DNA of 64,000 nt from an uncultured Prolixibacteraceae bacterium (GTDB lineage: Bacteria; Bacteroidota; Bacteroidia; Bacteroidales; Prolixibacteraceae). Under the pieces are notes generated by a model. It was not told the origin of the DNA and did not search any database. It worked only from the letters and a program-made list of their open reading frames with translations. Numbering within the stretch: the first letter of the stretch is position 1; each line of letters starts with the position of its first letter. The stretch is taken from assembly GCA_937915865.1 (NCBI GenBank), contig CALGIG010000022.1:104036-168035 (forward strand), in the 5' to 3' direction. A program made the translations under genes and the position numbers. This document shows positions 44,788-53,284 of this stretch, in pieces.

Positions 44788-44807
44788 ATTTCTCTCATGA
44801 CATTTCA

Positions 44808-44840
44808 GGCCATTGGTATAAACTAATGGCCTTTTCTTTT
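44808..44840 (+). terminator. Intrinsic terminator
   Basis: GGCCATT, a 10-nt loop and AATGGCC followed by TTTTCTTTTT, just after the flavodiiron gene. Confidence 0.8.
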
Positions 44841-44924
44841 TGTGTCAAAAAATGAAAAACAAATTGGATTTCAAGCCTAAAATATAAATGGAGAAAATAT
44901 CTTTGCAAATCAAAATTTTAAAGT

Positions 44925-45503
44925 ATGCAAACTTGGTTCGAATGTAAAGTAAAATACGTAAAAATTGATGATGATGGCCGTGAACGTAAGGTAAGCGAAG
45001 TGTATCTGGTTGATGCAGTTACCTTTACTGATGCTGAAACACGAATTATACAGCAATTGCAAACAATGGTTCGCGGTGAATTTGTTGTCGATAATATTAA
45101 AAAATCAAATATCGTCGAGATTTTTCCTCACGAAAATGGAGAATGGTGGTTCAAAGCGCGAATTGGTATAATTACCATCGACGAAAAGGGTGGTAAGGAA
45201 AAGAAAATCAACAATTATTTTCTTGTAGCAGCCGATGATATTAAGGAAGCATTGCAACGCCTGGAAGAAGGGCTTTCGTACATTCTTGTCCCTTACCAAA
45301 CAAACTCGCTGGCTGTTTGCAATATTGTTGATGTTTTCCCTTATTTTGGTGATGAAACGAATAAACCTGTGCCTTCAAATCTAAAACCATTAAAAGAAGT
45401 TACTAAACCTCAAGTCTTCGAAGATGAAGATTTAGACGTTGTTTACAATGCTGATGAGGATGAGGAGGAAGAAGTAAACGATGAAGATTCCGATAATCAA
45501 TAA
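44925..45503 (+). CDS. DUF4494 family protein
   Basis: 192 aa, cytoplasmic. Two similar alpha-beta halves can be seen: FECKVKYVKIDDDGRERKVS... then FVVDNIKKSNIVEIFP, and FKARIGIITIDEKGGKEKKI... then YILVPYQTNSLAVCNIVDVFP, so it looks like an internal duplication. The last ~25 residues are very acidic (EDEDLDV, DEDEEEEVNDEDSD). DUF4494 is a Bacteroidota family of unknown function. Monocistronic by appearance. Confidence 0.85.
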   Translation: MQTWFECKVKYVKIDDDGRERKVSEVYLVDAVTFTDAETRIIQQLQTMVRGEFVVDNIKKSNIVEIFPHENGEWWFKARIGIITIDEKGGKEKKINNYFLVAADDIKEALQRLEEGLSYILVPYQTNSLAVCNIVDVFPYFGDETNKPVPSNLKPLKEVTKPQVFEDEDLDVVYNADEDEEEEVNDEDSDNQ

Positions 45504-45515
45504 CAAATATTAAAT

Positions 45516-45659
45516 AACGAGAGTTCGACCTAGATTTAATTGTAATATTCTGTAAATAAGGTAATAAGATTTTGTGTTATGAGTATATGTGTATTTTTAA
45601 CCTTATTAATTTACAGTATTTCTGTCACAAACAATTTACTCTTACATCGAACTCACGTT
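45516..45659. repeat. Intergenic element with nested inverted repeats
   Basis: Outer arms AACGAGAGTTCGA (45516-45528) and TCGAACTCACGTT (45647-45659) pair with one mismatch. Inner arms CTGTAAATAAGGT (45550-45562) and ACCTTATTAATTTACAG (45600-45616) also pair with a small bulge. The whole ~144-bp unit could fold on itself and has no ORF. AAAT occurs exactly outside both ends (45512-45515, 45660-45663). It may be a small non-autonomous mobile element or a structured RNA. Confidence 0.5.
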
Positions 45660-45677
45660 AAATAAACGCTTTTAAAT

Positions 45678-45721
45678 GAACATTGCCGAAGAAATTAGCA
45701 CGATTATCTCCGGCAATGTTC
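45678..45721. terminator. Bidirectional terminator
   Basis: A perfect 11-bp stem GAACATTGCCG / CGGCAATGTTC with a 22-nt loop between the convergent DUF4494 gene and the unknown gene at 45753. It is followed by moderately T-rich sequence on the plus strand. Confidence 0.6.
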
Positions 45722-45752
45722 ATTTTATCTTTAATGGCAACTATAAATAATA

Positions 45753-46457
45753 TTAAACCATTTCGTAAGCATTTTTCTTTAGATTAATCATAACATGATA
45801 AAAACGGAATTTGTCATGTTGCATGGGGTCAAATTCGTAATACGCTGAAGCAATTCTACATATATCCTTTATTTCAGCATAAATAGAGTTTATCTCATGC
45901 TTAAGATCAGCTTCCAATTGATCTTTCCCTTGCGACACATCAAAGCAATTCTTCAAATCCGAAAGTCTTTCTTTGTATGCTAGTAATCTGTTTATAAGAT
46001 TTTTATCTATACCACGTGCTTGTATAATTTGCTGCAATTCAGGAGTCATGTTGCGTTTAAAAGTTGCCATCATTTTATATAAACTAAAATGATCGCCATT
46101 CTTTGCTTCGCTAAAATAATCGTCGTAACCCAAATTATCCAAAGTCTTTTTCAGGAAATCCTTATCATGCCTGAAGTCAACTTTTAATTCTGCCCTAAAA
46201 ACACTTACATCTTTTAAGGCAGCAACCATCAATCCGTAAAATTTACCATGGTTATCCAAATGGTCAGAAAGAGATTCCTGGGTAAAATACTGGTTCATAA
46301 TCCTGTCAATTCTTTCCTTAATGTTGGCAGCATAATCAGGCGACCAATTTCGTCTGATGGAAGAGAGTTCGTAGATGTTCTCACTAAACGATTGAGCAAT
46401 TTTTTTGCAAGTCAGAATCGTTGCAGTACCTGTTAAGCAAGTTGATATGACATTCAT
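45753..46457 (-). CDS. Protein of unknown function (all-helical)
   Basis: 234 aa. Not recognised. It starts MNVISTCLTGTATILTCKKI, a mildly hydrophobic Cys-containing stretch that is not a clear signal peptide. The rest is charged and predicted helical, with many Tyr, Lys and Asp residues. It shows no metal or nucleotide motif. It lies alone between convergent DUF4494 and typA, in AT-rich surroundings. Possibly a lineage-specific gene. Confidence 0.6.
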   Translation of the reverse strand: MNVISTCLTGTATILTCKKIAQSFSENIYELSSIRRNWSPDYAANIKERIDRIMNQYFTQESLSDHLDNHGKFYGLMVAALKDVSVFRAELKVDFRHDKDFLKKTLDNLGYDDYFSEAKNGDHFSLYKMMATFKRNMTPELQQIIQARGIDKNLINRLLAYKERLSDLKNCFDVSQGKDQLEADLKHEINSIYAEIKDICRIASAYYEFDPMQHDKFRFYHVMINLKKNAYEMV

Positions 46458-46600
46458 AATTACAGGTTTTGAATTATTGATTTTTTCAATAAAATATACG
46501 AAATATTCAACTTCCCGGATATGTTTAATGTTCCTATTTTCAAAAATATGCTAAAGAAAACAAAATCAATAAAACAAAGGAATTCAGCGCATAAGAAGTA

Positions 46601-46633
46601 AAAAAAACCTCTGATCGTAATGATCAGAGGTTT
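46601..46633 (-). terminator. Intrinsic terminator after typA
   Basis: A perfect 12-bp stem (AAACCTCTGATC / GATCAGAGGTTT) with a 5-nt loop. On the minus strand it is followed by a T run (the A run at 46601-46607). Confidence 0.85.
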
Positions 46634-46647
46634 CATACCATTCAAAA

Positions 46648-48459
46648 TTAGTTATTTTTTGCAGTTCGCTTACGTTCGTGCTCTTTAAGGTAAATCTTCC
46701 GCATACGTATCGAAAGCGGAGTAACTTCAACCAATTCGTCGCTATTAATGTACTCCAGCGCTTCTTCCAAACTGAATTTTATTGGCGTTATAATCCTTGC
46801 TTTTTCGTCGGACCCAGAAGCGCGAACATTGGTCAGCTTTTTTGACTTACAAACATTTATCGTCAAATCATCAGCTCTTGAGTTTTCGCCAATAACCTGT
46901 CCTTCATATACTTCCTGTCCAGGATCAATAAAAAATGAACCACGATCCTGAAGTTTCCATATAGAATAGGCAAAAGCCGCACCTGTTTCCAACGCTACAA
47001 GTGAGCCATTTGTTCGAATTTCGATTGGGCCTTTAAAAGGTTGATATTCGATGAAACGATGGTTCATTACCGCTTCACCCGCCGTAGCCGTTAACATGTT
47101 TGTTCTCAAGCCGATAATACCACGTGATGGAATCATAAATTCCAAATGGATACGATCACCTTTGCGTTCCATATTTCTCATTTCACCTCTTCTTGTCGAA
47201 ACCATTTCAACTACCTTTCCTGAAAATTCTTCAGGAACGTCGATGTGCATTTCTTCAATTGGCTCGCATCTTTCACCTGCAATATCCTTAAAAAGCACCT
47301 GAGGCTGTCCAACCTGAAGTTCATAACCTTCCCGTCGCATGGTTTCAATCAAAACCGACAGGTGCAAAACTCCGCGACCATAAACCAGATACGAATCAGC
47401 CGAATCGGTTGGCATTACGCGTAAGGCAAGGTTTTTTTCAAGCTCCTTTTCCAAACGATCTTTCAAATGGCGAGATGTAACGTATTTCCCTTCTTTTCCA
47501 TAAAAAGGCGAGTTATTGATCATGAACATCATGCTCATAGTTGGTTCGTCAACAGCAATAGGGTCAAGTGGTTCCGGATTTTCGTAATCGCATACGGTAT
47601 CACCAATATCAAAACCGTCAATTCCAACCATTGCGCAAATATCTCCCGAAGTCATTTGTTCAACTTTCTGTCGTCCTAATCCGGTGAAGGTATGCAGTTC
47701 TTTTATTTTGGTCCGCTTAACCGAACCATCGCGCTTAACAAGCGAAACGTTCATCCCTTCGCGCAGGTCACCACGATGAATACGACCAATAGCAATACGA
47801 CCAACATACGATGAATAATCAAGCGATGTAATCAAAACCTGTGGCGTTCCAGGGTTGGCAACCGGACCAGGAATATATTTTACAATAGCGTCGAGTAATG
47901 GTTCAATTGATTCAGCTGGTCTTTTCCAATCGTCCGACATCCAGCCTTGTTTTGCTGAACCATAGACAGTCGGAAAATTCAACTGTTCTTCTGTAGCATT
48001 CAAACTAAACATCAAATCAAAAACCTGTTCGTGAACTTCTTCAGGGCGACAATTTGGTTTGTCAACTTTGTTTACAACAACTATTGGTTTTTTCCCCAGC
48101 GAAAGAGCTTTAGACAACACAAATCGGGTTTGTGGCATAGTCCCTTCGAAGGCATCAACTAAAAGTAAAACGCCGTCAGCCATATTTAAAACCCGTTCAA
48201 CCTCTCCACCAAAATCGGCGTGTCCAGGAGTATCTATAATGTTAATTTTATAACCTTTATAATTAACCGAAACGTTTTTAGCAAGAATGGTAATACCACG
48301 TTCACGTTCCAGATCGTTATTGTCCAAAATCAACTCTTGTTTCTTCTCGTGTTCTTTGATGATGTTACAATGGTAAATCATCTTGTCAACCAGAGTTGTT
48401 TTTCCGTGGTCAACGTGTGCAATAATTGCAATGTTTCTAATCTTCTGCATAGGTTTCAA
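46648..48459 (-). CDS. typA: Ribosome-associated GTPase TypA/BipA
   Basis: 603 aa. G1 AHVDHGKTTLVDKM, switch I ERGITILAKN, G3 DTPGHADFGGE (His kept) and G4 NKVDKP, then the EF-G-like domains III and V and the BipA-specific C-terminus (ITPIKFSLEEALEYINSDEL). It assists 50S assembly and stress adaptation. A TATCTTTG box (48470-48477) lies just upstream. It is the third translational GTPase of the window. Confidence 0.97.
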   Translation of the reverse strand: MKPMQKIRNIAIIAHVDHGKTTLVDKMIYHCNIIKEHEKKQELILDNNDLERERGITILAKNVSVNYKGYKINIIDTPGHADFGGEVERVLNMADGVLLLVDAFEGTMPQTRFVLSKALSLGKKPIVVVNKVDKPNCRPEEVHEQVFDLMFSLNATEEQLNFPTVYGSAKQGWMSDDWKRPAESIEPLLDAIVKYIPGPVANPGTPQVLITSLDYSSYVGRIAIGRIHRGDLREGMNVSLVKRDGSVKRTKIKELHTFTGLGRQKVEQMTSGDICAMVGIDGFDIGDTVCDYENPEPLDPIAVDEPTMSMMFMINNSPFYGKEGKYVTSRHLKDRLEKELEKNLALRVMPTDSADSYLVYGRGVLHLSVLIETMRREGYELQVGQPQVLFKDIAGERCEPIEEMHIDVPEEFSGKVVEMVSTRRGEMRNMERKGDRIHLEFMIPSRGIIGLRTNMLTATAGEAVMNHRFIEYQPFKGPIEIRTNGSLVALETGAAFAYSIWKLQDRGSFFIDPGQEVYEGQVIGENSRADDLTINVCKSKKLTNVRASGSDEKARIITPIKFSLEEALEYINSDELVEVTPLSIRMRKIYLKEHERKRTAKNN

Positions 48460-48560
48460 AAATGAGCCGCAAAGATAGTTTAATAATCCTTTGGAAAGTT
48501 TAAATACGAGTTAGCGCAAGTTAAGTTTGTGTAAAACCTTAATAATGTTAGGTGATTAAA

Positions 48561-48604
48561 CAGGCAGAAGGCAGAAGTTGTTGGTCTCTCCTGCCTTCTG
48601 CCTG
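48561..48604 (-). terminator. Terminal hairpin of the histidine region
   Basis: A perfect 14-bp stem (CAGGCAGAAGGCAG / CTGCCTTCTGCCTG) with a 16-nt loop, 17 nt after the hisIE stop. On the minus strand it is followed only by TTTAAT, so it may act as a terminator or an mRNA 3-prime stabiliser. Confidence 0.6.
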
Positions 48605-48620
48605 TCAAACATTAGCCTCA

Positions 48621-49226
48621 TTATTTGTGCCGTTTCTTCAATTCGCGAGCCAAATCTTCGATCCGGTAGCCTTTATGTGTGAGCAAAACAATCAAATGAT
48701 ACAATAAATCAGCACCTTCGTAAATGAAATTCTCATCGTCGTTTGCCATTGCTCCAATAATGGTTTCGACGGCTTCCTCTCCCACTTTCTGGGTTATTTT
48801 ACGAGTACCTTTTTTGAACAACGAAGTTGTATACGATCCTTCCGGCATTTCCACTTTCCGCTGATCGATAAAATCCTGAAGGTACTCCAGAAACTGAAGG
48901 TCGCTTTCTTCGTTGGTTTCGCCCCAGCAAGTATCATCGCCGGTGTGGCAAACCGGACCAACCGGATTTACCTTGATCAAAAGCGTATCGTTGTCGCAAT
49001 CCGAAGCAATAGAAACCACATTCAGGAAATTGCCCGACTCTTCACCTTTAGTCCACAACCGGTTTTTACTCCGACTGAAAAAGGTTACCTGACCACTTTC
49101 TTCGGTTTTTGCCAAAGCTTCTTCGTTCATAAAACCCAACATCAAAACTACATTGGTTGTATTGTCCTGAATAATTGCCGGAATTAATCCGTTCAGTTTA
49201 CTGAAATCCAATTGAGTATTTTCCAT
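48621..49226 (-). CDS. hisIE: Bifunctional phosphoribosyl-AMP cyclohydrolase/phosphoribosyl-ATP pyrophosphatase
   Basis: 201 aa. The N-terminal HisI domain (about 1-110) has SRSKNRLWTKGEESGNFL and the metal Asp/Cys set SDCDNDTLLIKV and GPVCHTGDDTCW. The C-terminal HisE domain has GSYTTSLFKKGTRKITQKVG and EEAVETIIGA. It carries out steps 2 and 3 of histidine synthesis. It is the last gene of the his region. Confidence 0.97.
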   Translation of the reverse strand: MENTQLDFSKLNGLIPAIIQDNTTNVVLMLGFMNEEALAKTEESGQVTFFSRSKNRLWTKGEESGNFLNVVSIASDCDNDTLLIKVNPVGPVCHTGDDTCWGETNEESDLQFLEYLQDFIDQRKVEMPEGSYTTSLFKKGTRKITQKVGEEAVETIIGAMANDDENFIYEGADLLYHLIVLLTHKGYRIEDLARELKKRHK

Positions 49227-49230
49227 TTTA

Positions 49231-50391
49231 TTATTTCATTCTAAGATTTTCGATCATTTGATTCTTTAACGGATTTCCAAAAAGATTCGCCGTTAAAACA
49301 AGTGAAATATAATTTCCGCCAAAATCAGTTCCACCACTATTTTTATAATTCACAAAATTATACTTTGCCTGAAGTCCGAGATAATTCATTTTCTTGCCTA
49401 AAAAACGGCAACCAAGTCCAAAGTTTATATTCAATGAACTTAAGGTTTTACCTTTTATGTCGTTTTCAGTGTCACCCCCTACTACGTCAAATCCATCGTA
49501 TCCGATTCCACCTACAAGATCAAATTCATTTCTTTTCTTCTTCAACAATTCGTAGGCTAAATCCAAACCTGCATAAGCCCCCAAATAATGATTTGTTACC
49601 TTGGGCTCTCCATTATAAACAATCTGGTAATCTTTCTTTGCACTTCCTGGTCTGATCAAAACAGACAAATCGTACTGTACTTTATTGAATTTATAGCCTA
49701 ACTGAAACCCAAATTGAGGTTTTACACCGATATATTCAAGTAAATTACCTGAAGGAACGATTACTCCCGACATTAATCCAATATTGCCTTCCCCCATTTT
49801 TGATGCTCGTTTGGTCTTCTCCTGATAACGTGCGTACAACTTTGATGCTGCAATTTCCTGCCCTTTCAACATCTTCCAGAAAACTTCAGTTTGGTTAGAA
49901 TAAAGCAAACAAAATGCTTTCTCAATGGGCTTAAGGGTTTCTCGTTCCAACAAAGAACTGGCCCAAATAACAGTTAAATCGTCAAAAGCAGAATTTAGAG
50001 GAATATATCCAAAAGATATTTTATAACGCTCATAAACCAGTTTCGAATTGGAAGCCTTTGCGTAATCCAATCGGTCCAAATAAAGAAAAATATAATTTAA
50101 CAGATAGTCCTGATCCATCCACTCTTCAGAGAAAACATTATTCTGAATCTGCAATAAAACTTTCAATCGGAAAACTGGTTCAGTGACTCCGCAAAACTCT
50201 TCCCATTTATTGGAAACAACATTTATCGAGTCGTATTTCTTTTTAGCAAAATAGCTGTCAATAAGCCGGGATGAATTATATGCTACATTTTCACAATTCG
50301 GAGTTTGTTGTAGTAATTCACTTTCGATATTTCGTTGGGCAAAAGCCGAAAATGTAAGATAGAAGCAAATAAAAACCAGAATTATTTTCAT
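49231..50391 (-). CDS. Secreted, probable outer-membrane beta-barrel protein of unknown function
   Basis: 386 aa. A signal peptide (MKIILVFICFYLTFSAFAQ) leads to a helical N-terminal half (about 20-190). The C-terminal ~190 residues are alternating beta strands rich in Gly/Tyr (PQFGFQLGYKFNKVQYDLSV, FDLVGGIGYDGFDVVGG, LSSLNINFGLGCRFLGKKMN), as in small outer-membrane barrels, but the last residues do not end in the usual aromatic. It has no link to histidine, yet sits in the operon with gaps of 4 nt to hisIE and 10 nt to hisF, so it should be co-transcribed. Confidence 0.7.
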   Translation of the reverse strand: MKIILVFICFYLTFSAFAQRNIESELLQQTPNCENVAYNSSRLIDSYFAKKKYDSINVVSNKWEEFCGVTEPVFRLKVLLQIQNNVFSEEWMDQDYLLNYIFLYLDRLDYAKASNSKLVYERYKISFGYIPLNSAFDDLTVIWASSLLERETLKPIEKAFCLLYSNQTEVFWKMLKGQEIAASKLYARYQEKTKRASKMGEGNIGLMSGVIVPSGNLLEYIGVKPQFGFQLGYKFNKVQYDLSVLIRPGSAKKDYQIVYNGEPKVTNHYLGAYAGLDLAYELLKKKRNEFDLVGGIGYDGFDVVGGDTENDIKGKTLSSLNINFGLGCRFLGKKMNYLGLQAKYNFVNYKNSGGTDFGGNYISLVLTANLFGNPLKNQMIENLRMK

Positions 50392-50401
50392 AAAAGATAG
50401 T

Positions 50402-51157
50402 TTACAGTCTTATCGGAATATTTTTTGACTGAAGATAATGTTTTAAATCCGGAATGGCAATTTCCTTGTAGTGAAAAATGCTGGCAGCAAGCCCGGCATC
50501 GGCTTTTCCTTCAGTGAATACATCCACAAAATGGTCCATATTTCCAGCTCCTCCCGAAGCAATGATCGGAATACTAAGCATCTCCGACATTCTGGCCAAT
50601 TCCTTATTGGCAAAACCGGCTTTGGTCCCGTCGTGGTTCATCGATGTAAACAGGATCTCGCCCGCTCCACGGCTTTCACCTTCCTTCGCCCACGAGAACA
50701 GTTCCTTTTCGGTTGGAATGCGGCCACCGTTGACAGTTACAGTCCAGTGGTCGTTTTCACCGCGCGCATCGATAGCCAAAACCACAAACTGACTACCAAA
50801 ATTCAGTGCCAGATCATCGATCAATTTTGGATTACGAACTGCTGACGAATTAATGCTGATTTTATCGGCACCGGCGCTCAGCAATGCTTCTGCATCTTTC
50901 AATTCACTGATTCCGCCACCAACGGTAAACGGGATGTTCAATTCGCGTGCAATGCGTTTTACCAATTCCACAAAAGTTTTGCGGCCTTCATGCGTAGCGG
51001 TAATGTCGAGGAAAACCAGTTCGTCGGCTCCCTGTTCGGCATACAGCGCGCCCAGTTCAACCGGATCGCCAACGCTTTTAATATTCACAAAGTTGATGCC
51101 TTTAACGGTCTGACCGTCTTTAATATCCAGGCATGGTATAATTCGTTTTGCTAGCAT
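50402..51157 (-). CDS. hisF: Imidazole glycerol phosphate synthase cyclase subunit HisF
   Basis: 251 aa, TIM barrel. Catalytic Asp in CLDIKDGQTVKG and Asp in VVLAIDARGE are present, with phosphate loops FTVGGGI and IIASGGAGN. It receives ammonia from HisH and makes IGP and AICAR. It is separated from hisA by three non-his genes here, whereas the two are usually adjacent. Confidence 0.98.
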   Translation of the reverse strand: MLAKRIIPCLDIKDGQTVKGINFVNIKSVGDPVELGALYAEQGADELVFLDITATHEGRKTFVELVKRIARELNIPFTVGGGISELKDAEALLSAGADKISINSSAVRNPKLIDDLALNFGSQFVVLAIDARGENDHWTVTVNGGRIPTEKELFSWAKEGESRGAGEILFTSMNHDGTKAGFANKELARMSEMLSIPIIASGGAGNMDHFVDVFTEGKADAGLAASIFHYKEIAIPDLKHYLQSKNIPIRL

Positions 51158-51194
51158 TCTTTTAAGTTTATCAGTTTAAAAGACTGAGGCTGAT

Positions 51195-51869
51195 CTAATT
51201 GATTGCATATTTAAGTTTTAGCAAATCATCTATTCTGTTTTTCAACTCATTAATTTTAATGGAGCCAGAATTGATTTTATCAAATATTCTTTGTTCAGCT
51301 TCTTTATTATTATCTGGGGTTGAAGGAATGTATATGTTATTATTGAAACAATCTGCTAATAAATCTTCAACTTCTTCAAATATAATAAACAGGTCTTTCG
51401 GTAGGACAAATTTGTTTATTTTCAATAAAGTAGAATATCCATTTAGGTGTTTATTACCTTCTTCGGACAAACCTTTTCGCTTTTCACTAGGTTCAGAAAG
51501 TAGTTTCGCCACTAAGCTGATCGAATCAGACATTTCTTTATAGATTTCTTTAATTTCCTGAAAATTTTGATTCATAAAGACCTTTTTATCAAATTCAGTT
51601 TCTAACTTTTTAACTTTTTCAGAAAACTCATGCTTTAACTCACCGACTTTTTGCGAGAAATCCTGTTCAATGCTTTTAACTTGCGCATAGTTGCCAATTA
51701 CAATAAAGGCTGTAAGAAAACCGACAAACCATAACACAATTGAATCACTTTTGATAGTTACACTACGTTCAAGAATATATGCAAACAGGAAAGCAATAAT
51801 TCCGATTACTAATAAGATAACAATTCCAGATATCCAATAGAATACTGTTGTCTTTTTCACTTTTTTCAT
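51195..51869 (-). CDS. Two-helix membrane protein with coiled coil, unknown function
   Basis: 224 aa. Two N-terminal membrane segments (about 12-32 and 44-62) are followed by a coiled coil (VKSIEQDFSQKVGELKHEFS and on to about residue 95) and a helical C-terminal domain. No catalytic motif is visible. The gene is clearly more A+T-rich than the his genes around it, which suggests acquisition. It follows the DUF3307 gene by 23 nt and is likely the last member of the satD-like module. Confidence 0.65.
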   Translation of the reverse strand: MKKVKKTTVFYWISGIVILLVIGIIAFLFAYILERSVTIKSDSIVLWFVGFLTAFIVIGNYAQVKSIEQDFSQKVGELKHEFSEKVKKLETEFDKKVFMNQNFQEIKEIYKEMSDSISLVAKLLSEPSEKRKGLSEEGNKHLNGYSTLLKINKFVLPKDLFIIFEEVEDLLADCFNNNIYIPSTPDNNKEAEQRIFDKINSGSIKINELKNRIDDLLKLKYAIN

Positions 51870-51892
51870 TCTATCAACATTAGGATTCTACA

Positions 51893-52570
51893 TTAAATCA
51901 AGTATTTTATCCCTATTCCAACCACCACGGCCACCAAAAACGAAACCAGTGTTCCAAGCAAGAAATATTCCGCTTTTGGGTTTCCTTCTTTGTTAATTTC
52001 GCTAAACCGAAATATTGATTTGGCAGCTACCAAAAAGCCAATCGCCTGAAACTGTCCGGCCAAAATAAAAATCAGGATAAGAATACGCTCAAAAATCCCA
52101 ATCCAGGCCGAAGCATCGGTTTTCATGGGTTTATTCTCGGTTTTAGTTATGGGTTGCAAAAACTTTCCAATCAAAATAGAAGCAGGAGTGGTCACCAAAA
52201 CGAAACCAGCAATGTAAATCCAAAACTTAGCTGAATGCTCCAGATTTGGCTGAACGGCTACAACCATTGAAAGCCCATATAAAATACCAATGTGCAATGC
52301 CTGATCGGCCAGAAAAGCCCAAAGATTATCGTCGGTTTTTGATTTCGCAAGATCAATAAAATAATGAGTGACCAAAATAATTGGAACGAACCACCACACC
52401 TTTACTTGTAGGGTAAGCAACACAGGTATAACAGAAGCCAGAATTGCATGTAAGAGCAAATATTCCGATTTCCATCCTTTCAATCGTCTGGATTCGATCC
52501 AGCTTGCAGGCTGAAACCAAAAATCGGCAACCAGATGACCTACTAACATCGGTAAAAAGAGCAAATTCAT
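51893..52570 (-). CDS. DUF3307 family membrane protein
   Basis: 225 aa with about six membrane segments. The conserved first helix GHLVADFWFQP, the following LLLHAILASVIP and the VTHYFIDLAKSK motif place His, Asp and Gln residues in or near the membrane, the pattern of DUF3307. C-terminal helices include GIFERILILIFILAGQFQAI. Function unknown. This family is often found beside SatD-like proteins, as here: 1 nt separates it from the satD-like gene, implying translational coupling. Confidence 0.82.
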   Translation of the reverse strand: MNLLFLPMLVGHLVADFWFQPASWIESRRLKGWKSEYLLLHAILASVIPVLLTLQVKVWWFVPIILVTHYFIDLAKSKTDDNLWAFLADQALHIGILYGLSMVVAVQPNLEHSAKFWIYIAGFVLVTTPASILIGKFLQPITKTENKPMKTDASAWIGIFERILILIFILAGQFQAIGFLVAAKSIFRFSEINKEGNPKAEYFLLGTLVSFLVAVVVGIGIKYLI

Positions 52571-52571
52571 G

Positions 52572-53198
52572 TTATATCTCTTTTAAAGTCTGTTCATATC
52601 CGAGCAAAAAACTTTCGATAGCTGCCCAGTTTCCCGACTTCAACGCTTTGCTCACAGCAGCACCCGAGATTCCAAGCTTTGTAGCAATATCTTTTTGCGT
52701 TTTACAGGTTGGCACCATCGAAATTACTGAAGCCTGACCTGGTTTCCAGTTCAGAATAATACTTTCGGCCAAATAGAATGAAGCTGCCAAAATAGATTGG
52801 AGTAATACCGAATCAATCGCGATCTTTAATATACGACCTTCGTCTTTCATTTTATCAATTTGATGGCCGGATAGCTGAAATGCCTCACCTTCTGATTGTA
52901 ACACGTTGTTCGGAGTGATTTTCGAAACAGATCCGATTCCAATACTTATTCTTGCCCAAGTCCCGGTGGTTGACAAGATAACTGCTTCTATAAACACTGC
53001 AATTGCAGCAGCTTTTTCCTTTGTAACCATGAGCTGAAAACTATCGCCACGATAGAACTGTATGGACAACAAAACATCTGGATTATTCTCAAGAAAACAC
53101 AACAGCCCCGATTGCATGTTTCGTTTTTGGTCTTCAGTTAATCCGGATGAATTAACTAAATCTCCGGTGATTATTCCAACTTTGTTCTGTTTCTTCAT
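52572..53198 (-). CDS. SatD-family protein: cyclase-like domain plus C-terminal HTH
   Basis: 208 aa. GIITGDLVNSSGL (D13) and FYRGDSFQLMV (D52) sit on two predicted strands, followed by WARISIGIGSV (82-91) and SEGEAFQLSGHQID (102-115). The spacing resembles nucleotidyl-cyclase/GGDEF folds, where two Asp residues bind metal; I infer a relation but no activity. Residues ~165-197 (KTQKDIATKLGISGAAVSKA) form a helix-turn-helix. Three palindromes directly upstream fit autoregulation. It is the first gene of a three-gene module with DUF3307 and a coiled-coil membrane protein. Confidence 0.75.
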   Translation of the reverse strand: MKKQNKVGIITGDLVNSSGLTEDQKRNMQSGLLCFLENNPDVLLSIQFYRGDSFQLMVTKEKAAAIAVFIEAVILSTTGTWARISIGIGSVSKITPNNVLQSEGEAFQLSGHQIDKMKDEGRILKIAIDSVLLQSILAASFYLAESIILNWKPGQASVISMVPTCKTQKDIATKLGISGAAVSKALKSGNWAAIESFLLGYEQTLKEI

Positions 53199-53202
53199 GA
53201 CT

Positions 53203-53283
53203 CAAAGATAACCCATTTTGGTTAGAATTAAAATAATTAACCCAAAAAGGTTAATAAATAAACTATAAACCTAAAAAGGTTAA
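53203..53283 (-). promoter_or_regulatory. satD-like promoter with three phased operators
   Basis: Three palindromes with AACC-N6-GGTT cores lie at 53209-53224 (TAACC/GGTTA), 53237-53254 (TTAACC/GGTTAA) and 53266-53283 (TAAACC/GGTTAA). Their centres are exactly 29 bp apart. On the minus strand TATCTTTG (53210-53203) is a -7 box ending four nt before the ATG, so the mRNA would be almost leaderless. The first operator overlaps the box. Confidence 0.7.
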
Positions 53284-53284
53284 T

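Noticed and set aside
46460..46645. 61-codon minus-strand frame after typA
   Set aside because: It begins within the typA terminator hairpin and has no conserved sequence; it is hydrophobic because of the AT-rich spacer.
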